From NCBI RefSeq assembly GCF_004022705.2, contig NZ_RZOY02000002.1, forward strand, positions 473,758-537,757: a DNA stretch of 64,000 nt. The letters are read 5' to 3'. Shown here in pieces: positions 59,261-64,000 of the stretch. The stretch is from Mesorhizobium sp. M2D.F.Ca.ET.226.01.1.1 (GTDB lineage: Bacteria > Pseudomonadota > Alphaproteobacteria > Rhizobiales > Rhizobiaceae). Made by a program: the position numbers and the translations under genes. Under the pieces are notes generated by a model. That model was not told where the DNA came from and ran no database searches. It saw only the letters and a program-made list of their open reading frames with translations. Positions within the stretch are counted from its first letter, which is position 1; every line of letters begins with the position of its first letter.

Positions 59261-59605
59261 TCAACCTTTTGGCTTCCAGCTTAACAAGGAAGCTCTTTCA
59301 TAGAGCCAGTTGTACTGTGTAACCATTTGGTTGGTGCGCGTGTATTGATAGCCGAGAAAGCCCAAGATCATCAGCACGATGGTGTCGACGACATAGTAAT
59401 GCAGCGAGAACATCGTGCCGTCGAACAGCGCGTGATGGATGAACCTGATGCCGATGCCGAGACCGAGCATGTAGAAAAACAGCTGAACGTGGCTGCTCCA
59501 CGTCTGTGCGGCGGCCTTGCCGGTCATCCACGCCGCCCAGCCGCCAAGCAGGCAGGTGACGAACAGGAACTGCCAGATCGAGGCTTCTTCGTAGATAATG
59601 CCCAT
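59261..59605 (-). CDS. DUF6867 family membrane protein in the liv cluster
   Basis: A 114-aa protein with three TM helices: about 10-28 (SIWQFLFVTCLLGGWAAWMT), 40-60 and 67-88. It is found in liv operons across Rhizobiales. Its job is unknown, but the position between livF and livK suggests a role in the transporter. Confidence 0.85.
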   Translation of the reverse strand: MGIIYEEASIWQFLFVTCLLGGWAAWMTGKAAAQTWSSHVQLFFYMLGLGIGIRFIHHALFDGTMFSLHYYVVDTIVLMILGFLGYQYTRTNQMVTQYNWLYERASLLSWKPKG

Positions 59606-59619
59606 AGTGAAGACTCCTC

Positions 59620-60348
59620 TTAGTGATGTCCGCCTTCGAGATAGGCGGCGCGCACTTCCGGATTGGCGAGCAGTTCCTTGCCGGTGCCGCTCATCGTCAC
59701 ATTGCCGTTGACCATGACATAGCCGCGCGTGGCGAGCTTGAGCGCGCCGAAGGCGTTCTGCTCGACCAGGAACACGGTCAACCCTTGCGACTTGTTCAAT
59801 TCGCGGATGGCGTCGAAGATCTGCTTGACGATCAACGGTGCGAGACCCAGCGACGGCTCGTCGAGCAATAGAAGCTTTGGCCGCGCCATCAGCGCGCGGC
59901 CGATCGACAGCATCTGCTGTTCGCCACCCGATAGCGTGCCGCCGCGTTGGCTGATGCGTTCCTTCAGTCGCGGGAACAGTGCGAACACCTTCTCGACGTC
60001 CTCGTCGTAATGCTTGAGGTTGTCGAGGCTGGCGCCCATCTGCAGGTTTTCCATCACCGTCATGCGCGGGAAGATGCGGCGTCCTTCCGGCGACTGGGCT
60101 ACGCGCAGGCGGGCGATCTCATGCGTCGGCATCTGGGTGATGTCGGTGCCGGCGAAGGTGATGGTGCCCGCGCGAGCGCGCGGAGCTCCAAAAATGGTCA
60201 TCATCAATGTCGACTTGCCGGCGCCGTTGGCGCCGATCAGCGCCACGATCTCACCCTGGTTGACCTGCACGTTGACGCCATTGAGCGCCCGGATGTTGCC
60301 GTAATAGGTCTCGACGCCCTTGATATCGAGCAGCGTTGTGCCGGCCAT
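59620..60348 (-). CDS. livF: Branched-chain amino acid ABC transporter ATPase LivF
   Basis: A 242-aa ATPase. Walker A GANGAGKST is near residue 39, signature TLSGGEQQMLSIGRALMARP, Walker B LLLLDEPSLGLAPLIVKQIF. Its ATG overlaps the stop of livG by one base. Confidence 0.97.
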   Translation of the reverse strand: MAGTTLLDIKGVETYYGNIRALNGVNVQVNQGEIVALIGANGAGKSTLMMTIFGAPRARAGTITFAGTDITQMPTHEIARLRVAQSPEGRRIFPRMTVMENLQMGASLDNLKHYDEDVEKVFALFPRLKERISQRGGTLSGGEQQMLSIGRALMARPKLLLLDEPSLGLAPLIVKQIFDAIRELNKSQGLTVFLVEQNAFGALKLATRGYVMVNGNVTMSGTGKELLANPEVRAAYLEGGHH

Positions 60349-61523
60349 TATTTGTCCCCTCCGCGCTTGCCCGATGCGGGCTTGGCCGCTGCTTCAGTGC
60401 CTTTCGAAGCGTTGTCGGCTTTCGCGGCCGGCTTCTTCGGCGCCGCTTTCGCAGTGCTGGATTTCGCGGCCGGCTTGGCTGCCGGTTGGGGCTTGCTGGC
60501 GATTGACGCAGAGCGCGCGTCTACCTGCGCCGCTTTCGAAGCGCCTTTCGACACCGTAACCCGTTCGCCCTCGTCCGCGTGCTCGACGGTATCGGAGACC
60601 GGTCCCGCCAGCATCGAAGCGGAATTGCCAGGGCCATGCGCGGAGTCGGGGCCCGTATCGAGTTGCTCGATGACGTCCTCGTCGCCGACTTCGACGAGCA
60701 CTTCCTGCACTTCCTCGTCGTCGACGCCGAGATAGGCGGCGATGACGCGCGGGTCGGTGCGGACCGTCTGCGGACTGCCGTCGGAGATCTTGCGGCCGTA
60801 CTCGAGCACGACGACATGATCGGAGATCTGCATGACCACCGACATGTCGTGCTCGATCAGCAGGATCGACGTGCTGTTCTTGATGTCCATCAAGAGTTCG
60901 TTGAGCGCCGCCGACTCTCTCGGATTGAGACCGGCGGCCGGCTCGTCGAGGCACAGAAGCTCGGGACCCGTGCACATGGCGCGCGCGATCTCCAGACGTC
61001 GCTGCGCGCCGTAGGGCAGGTCGCCCGCCGGGTCGTCGGCGCGGTCGACGAGACCGGCCTTTTCCAGCCAATGCCTGGCCAGCTCGATCGATTCGGCCGA
61101 GGCCTGGCGATAGCTCGGAAAGCCGAACAGGCCAAGGAAGGTGTAGCCCGAGGCCTTCATCAGCTTGTTGTGCTGGGCCACCAGCAGGTTCTCGAGCAGC
61201 GTCATGCCCGAGAACAGGCGGATGTTCTGGAAGGTGCGAGCGACGTTGGCGCGTGCCGGGATCTCGTGATTGGGCAGGCGCTCCAGGAGGTAGGTCGAGC
61301 CGTCACGTTTGTTGAGCGTGATCATGCCCTCGGTAGGCTTGTAGAAGCCGGTGATGCAGTTGAACACCGTTGTCTTGCCGGCGCCGTTCGGACCGATCAG
61401 CGCGGTGATCTCGCCGCGCCTGGCCTGGAACGACAGGTCGCCGATGGCGACCAGGCCGCCGAACTTCATCGACAGATGCTCGACCTGCAGGATGAAGTCG
61501 CTCTGGGAAGCTTGGACGTTCAT
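60348..61523 (-). CDS. livG: Branched-chain amino acid ABC transporter ATPase LivG with long C-terminal extension
   Basis: A 391-aa protein. Residues 1-267 are a normal LivG: Walker A GPNGAGKT (44-51), PYGAQRRLEIARAM instead of a classical signature, LLCLDEPAAGLNPRESAALN and switch histidine in IEHDMSVV. Residues 268-391 are extra: first acidic (DDEEVQEVLVEVGDEDVIEQ), then Lys/Ala/Pro-rich (AAKSSTAKAAPKKPAAKADN). The frame is open and in phase to the stop overlapping livF. Confidence 0.95.
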   Translation of the reverse strand: MNVQASQSDFILQVEHLSMKFGGLVAIGDLSFQARRGEITALIGPNGAGKTTVFNCITGFYKPTEGMITLNKRDGSTYLLERLPNHEIPARANVARTFQNIRLFSGMTLLENLLVAQHNKLMKASGYTFLGLFGFPSYRQASAESIELARHWLEKAGLVDRADDPAGDLPYGAQRRLEIARAMCTGPELLCLDEPAAGLNPRESAALNELLMDIKNSTSILLIEHDMSVVMQISDHVVVLEYGRKISDGSPQTVRTDPRVIAAYLGVDDEEVQEVLVEVGDEDVIEQLDTGPDSAHGPGNSASMLAGPVSDTVEHADEGERVTVSKGASKAAQVDARSASIASKPQPAAKPAAKSSTAKAAPKKPAAKADNASKGTEAAAKPASGKRGGDK

Positions 61524-62914
61524 CAGCCGTGGCCCTCCTTGGTGAAGGACCCTGAGACCGCTCTTCGCTCCTTGAGGAAGGCTGTCGGTTCTCGACTGCC
61601 GACGAAGCCGCGCGGCTTCCACAGCATGACGATGACCATGGCCATGCCGAACAACAGCATGCGGTAAAGCTCCGGCGTGAAGTCGGGGCCGAACACCACC
61701 TTGAGAAAGCCGAGCTCGCGCAGGATCTCGGTGCCGCCGATCATCACCAGCGCCGCTACCGCGATGCCGCCCAGCGAACCCATGCCGCCGAGCACGACGA
61801 TGGCGAGGATGATCGCCGATTCCAGGAAGACGAAGGATTCAGGACTGACGAAGCCTTGCCGGGCGGCGAAGAACGAGCCGGCAAAGCCGCCGAACATGGC
61901 GCCGGTGGCAAAGGCCGTCAGCTTGGTGGTGGTGGTGTTGATGCCGAGCGAGCGGCAGGCGATCTCGTCCTCGCGCAGCGCTTCCCAAGCGCGGCCCACC
62001 GGCAGGCGGCGAAGCCTGATGGTGACGAAGGCGGTGAGGAAGCAGAGCGCCAGGATCAGATAATAGAGGAAGATCTTGTAGTAGGCGCCCGACTGGGCGA
62101 TGTGCAGCACCTTGGCGATGTAATTCGGGTCAGACACGTTGAACGACATCAGCCCGAAGAATGAGACTTTCGGAATGCCGGAAATGCCGGCCGAGCCGTT
62201 GGTCACTTCGCGCCAGTTGATGATCACAAGCCTTATGATCTCCCCGAACGCCAACGTCACGATCGCCAGATAGTCGCCGCGCAACCTGAGCACCGGGAAA
62301 CCGAGCATGACGCCCCAGAAGGCTGCCATGCAGCCGGCGGCCGGCAGCAGGATCCAGAACGACAGGCCGAAATGCGTGCCGAGTAGCGCGTAGGCATAGG
62401 CGCCGACGGCATAGAAGGCGACATAGCCGAGATCGAGCAGGCCGGCGAGGCCAACGACGATGTTGAGGCCCCAGGCCAGCATCACATAGATCAGGATCTG
62501 GATGCCGAAATTGTCGACCCATTTCAGCGAACCCTGGAAGCCGAAAGCGAGCACCATCGCGATCGGATAAAGCAGCAACACGACGATGCCGATCTTGTTG
62601 AAGTTCCGGCGCACGAAACCAGGTTCCGCCACGACTGCGGGCGCCTTGGCCTTTTCGGCCTTCGCCCGCTCCATCGCCGGCTGCGCGTAGCCAACGTAGA
62701 CGAAGCGGCCGACGGCGGTGGCGACAACCACCAGGGCAAGCAGCAGCCAGCGCTGCACCAGGATCAGCTCGTTGCTGATGTTCTGGTCGGTTCTTAGACC
62801 GATAAACAGAACGAACAGGCCAAGCGCGATGGCGCCGGCATAGAGCCCTTCGCGCAAAGCGCGCTGGATGGGAGGAACGACGTCGTCGCGCTCCGAGGAC
62901 ACGGTAGCGGCCAT
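61523..62914 (-). CDS. livM: Branched-chain amino acid ABC transporter permease LivM
   Basis: A 463-aa permease with roughly ten TM helices. The N-terminal 130 residues are an extension with two TMs and a charged loop (YAQPAMERAKAEKAKAPAVV), usual for alphaproteobacterial LivM. The core motifs are VGLAGLLDLGYVAFYAVGAY and EDEIACRSLGINTTTTKLTA. Its stop codon overlaps the livG ATG. Confidence 0.96.
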   Translation of the reverse strand: MAATVSSERDDVVPPIQRALREGLYAGAIALGLFVLFIGLRTDQNISNELILVQRWLLLALVVVATAVGRFVYVGYAQPAMERAKAEKAKAPAVVAEPGFVRRNFNKIGIVVLLLYPIAMVLAFGFQGSLKWVDNFGIQILIYVMLAWGLNIVVGLAGLLDLGYVAFYAVGAYAYALLGTHFGLSFWILLPAAGCMAAFWGVMLGFPVLRLRGDYLAIVTLAFGEIIRLVIINWREVTNGSAGISGIPKVSFFGLMSFNVSDPNYIAKVLHIAQSGAYYKIFLYYLILALCFLTAFVTIRLRRLPVGRAWEALREDEIACRSLGINTTTTKLTAFATGAMFGGFAGSFFAARQGFVSPESFVFLESAIILAIVVLGGMGSLGGIAVAALVMIGGTEILRELGFLKVVFGPDFTPELYRMLLFGMAMVIVMLWKPRGFVGSREPTAFLKERRAVSGSFTKEGHG

Positions 62915-62919
62915 GAGGA

Positions 62920-63822
62920 TCAGACCTTTTCGACTTCAGGCCGGCCCAGTATGCCGGAGGGCAGGAAGATGAGCACGATCGCCAGGATCGAGAAGGCGGC
63001 GACGTCCTTGTAGTCGATCGAGAAATAGGCCGACCACATGCTCTCGATGAAGCCGATCAAGAGTCCGCCGAGCACGGCGCCCGGCAGCGAGCCGATGCCG
63101 CCGAGCACGGCCGCCGTAAAGGCTTTCACGCCTGGCACGAAGCCGTCCGAGAACACCACGACGCCGTAATACATCAGGAACAGCGTGCCGGCGACGGCGG
63201 CAAGGGCCGCGCCCATGATGAAGGTGATGGAGATGGTGCGGTCGACATCGATGCCGAGCAGCGCCGCCATCTTGCGATCCTGTTCGCAGGCGCGCTGCGC
63301 CCGGCCGAGCGCCGTTCTGTTGACGAGGTACCAGAAGATCGCCAGCAGCACCGCCGTCACCAGCACGATGATGATCTGCTTCAGCGAGATGCTGATGCCG
63401 TCAATCGTATAGACCTGGCTGACCAGCGGCGGGATCGGCTTGTTGCGCGGACCCTGGGTGACCTGCACGAAGTTGGACAGCGCGATCGACATGCCGATGG
63501 CGGTGATCAGCGGCGCCAAACGGAACGAGCCGCGCAGCGGCCGGTAGGCCACCTTTTCGATCGTCCAGTTGTAGAGGCTGGTCAGGAGCATCGCCACGAT
63601 CATCATGATCAGAAGCGCCACCACGATCGGCACCGAATAAAACAGCGCGCCGAGGATCAGGAAGACGATGAGGGCGGTGAAGGCGCCGACCATGAAAATG
63701 TCGCCATGGGCGAAATTGATCATGCCGATGATGCCGTAGACCATCGTATAGCCGATCGCGATCAGGCCATAGATCGATCCCAGCGTCAGCCCGTTGATAA
63801 GCTGCTGGACGAAGTACTGCAT
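62920..63822 (-). CDS. livH: Branched-chain amino acid ABC transporter permease LivH
   Basis: A 300-aa permease with eight TM helices. GLIAIGYTMVYGIIGMINFA and ACEQDRKMAALLGIDVDRTI are diagnostic. It is the first gene of the liv cluster (livH-livM-livG-livF-DUF6867-livK). The start is preceded by GGGGAG. Confidence 0.97.
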   Translation of the reverse strand: MQYFVQQLINGLTLGSIYGLIAIGYTMVYGIIGMINFAHGDIFMVGAFTALIVFLILGALFYSVPIVVALLIMMIVAMLLTSLYNWTIEKVAYRPLRGSFRLAPLITAIGMSIALSNFVQVTQGPRNKPIPPLVSQVYTIDGISISLKQIIIVLVTAVLLAIFWYLVNRTALGRAQRACEQDRKMAALLGIDVDRTISITFIMGAALAAVAGTLFLMYYGVVVFSDGFVPGVKAFTAAVLGGIGSLPGAVLGGLLIGFIESMWSAYFSIDYKDVAAFSILAIVLIFLPSGILGRPEVEKV

Positions 63823-63839
63823 ATTTAAGCGGCTCCCCT

Positions 63840-63866
63840 GGAATGTCGCCTTTCAGGGCGCATTCC
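63840..63866 (-). promoter_or_regulatory. Leader inverted repeat before livH
   Basis: GGAATGTCGCC and GGGCGCATTCC flank TTTCA, about 18 bases upstream of the livH start. This could be an mRNA leader hairpin or an operator. The rest of the window to 64000 is AT-richer, as expected for a promoter region, with no gene I can support. Confidence 0.4.
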
Positions 63867-64000
63867 TTTTCGTATTTCCCCTAGTCGTAAAGTTTCGAGC
63901 CCGGATTGCAACGTGATTTTTCAATCGCTCCGCGTGGTTTGGAAGCACGCTGTCCGATTGCCCGTTTTTTTCGCATCCGACCCCTGGACTATCGCGGACC

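Overview
The window is GC-rich (roughly 60-65%) alphaproteobacterial chromosome, most likely Mesorhizobium or a close relative in the Rhizobiales. This rests on gene content and order (liv operon with a DUF6867 gene, ftsH-tilS-cpoB-pal-tol, ruvCAB, rcdA, gapR) and on several dispersed intergenic repeats typical of rhizobial genomes (GAGCAATTCCAGGAAAAGTG, GCATGATCCCGAAAAG and GCATGTCTCCCGAA types). I see no phage, transposase, CRISPR array, rRNA or tRNA. Most of the window is core genome with a few accessory insertions.

Layout. 1-1.6 kb: two secreted, repeat-bearing cysteine proteins of unknown function. 1.9-12.3 kb, minus strand: ftsH, tilS, cpoB (ybgF), pal, tolB, tolA, tolR, tolQ and ybgC, i.e. 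the whole Tol-Pal envelope-constriction machine, with a 465-bp element carrying an S23 four-helix-bundle gene inserted between tolB and pal. 12.4-15.3 kb: GH5 glycosidase, glutathione transferase, Tat-exported metallophosphoesterase. 15.4-17.6 kb: ruvB, ruvA, ruvC (Holliday-junction resolution). 17.7-31.2 kb: a family 2 glycosyltransferase, rcdA (CtrA proteolysis), a candidate small RNA, membrane proteins, an exporter, an acetyltransferase, a nucleotide cyclase-like protein, a ThiE-like protein with a Sel1-repeat protein, a quinone oxidoreductase divergent from its probable LysR regulator, efp, suhB and a hemolysin III protein. 31.4-33.4 kb: a two-gene ExbB/MotA-like plus OmpA-like pair. 34-40.1 kb: M32 carboxypeptidase, secreted transglutaminase-like protein, MsbA-like ABC exporter, rpmE. 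40.3-45.6 kb: small regulator/target modules (TetR with DUF1772; ArsR with SRPBCC and VOC proteins), a SelW-like gene, an RDD-family gene interrupted by an in-frame TGA, and a YebC-family regulator. 45.6-54.1 kb: TerC, YmdB-like phosphoesterase, 5-FTHF cyclo-ligase with a probable 6S RNA upstream, MoxR ATPase/VWA pair, msrB, LMW-phosphatase/ArsC-like protein, a hydrolase remnant and gapR. 54.3-63.8 kb: biotin-dependent pyruvate carboxylase and a complete branched-chain amino acid ABC transporter (livK, DUF6867, livF, livG, livM, livH).

The items most worth a second look are the S23 element inside the tol-pal cluster, the interrupted RDD gene, the candidate small RNAs, the repeat-module secreted proteins, and the families of palindromic intergenic repeats. 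None amounts to a clear new multi-gene defence or biosynthetic system.
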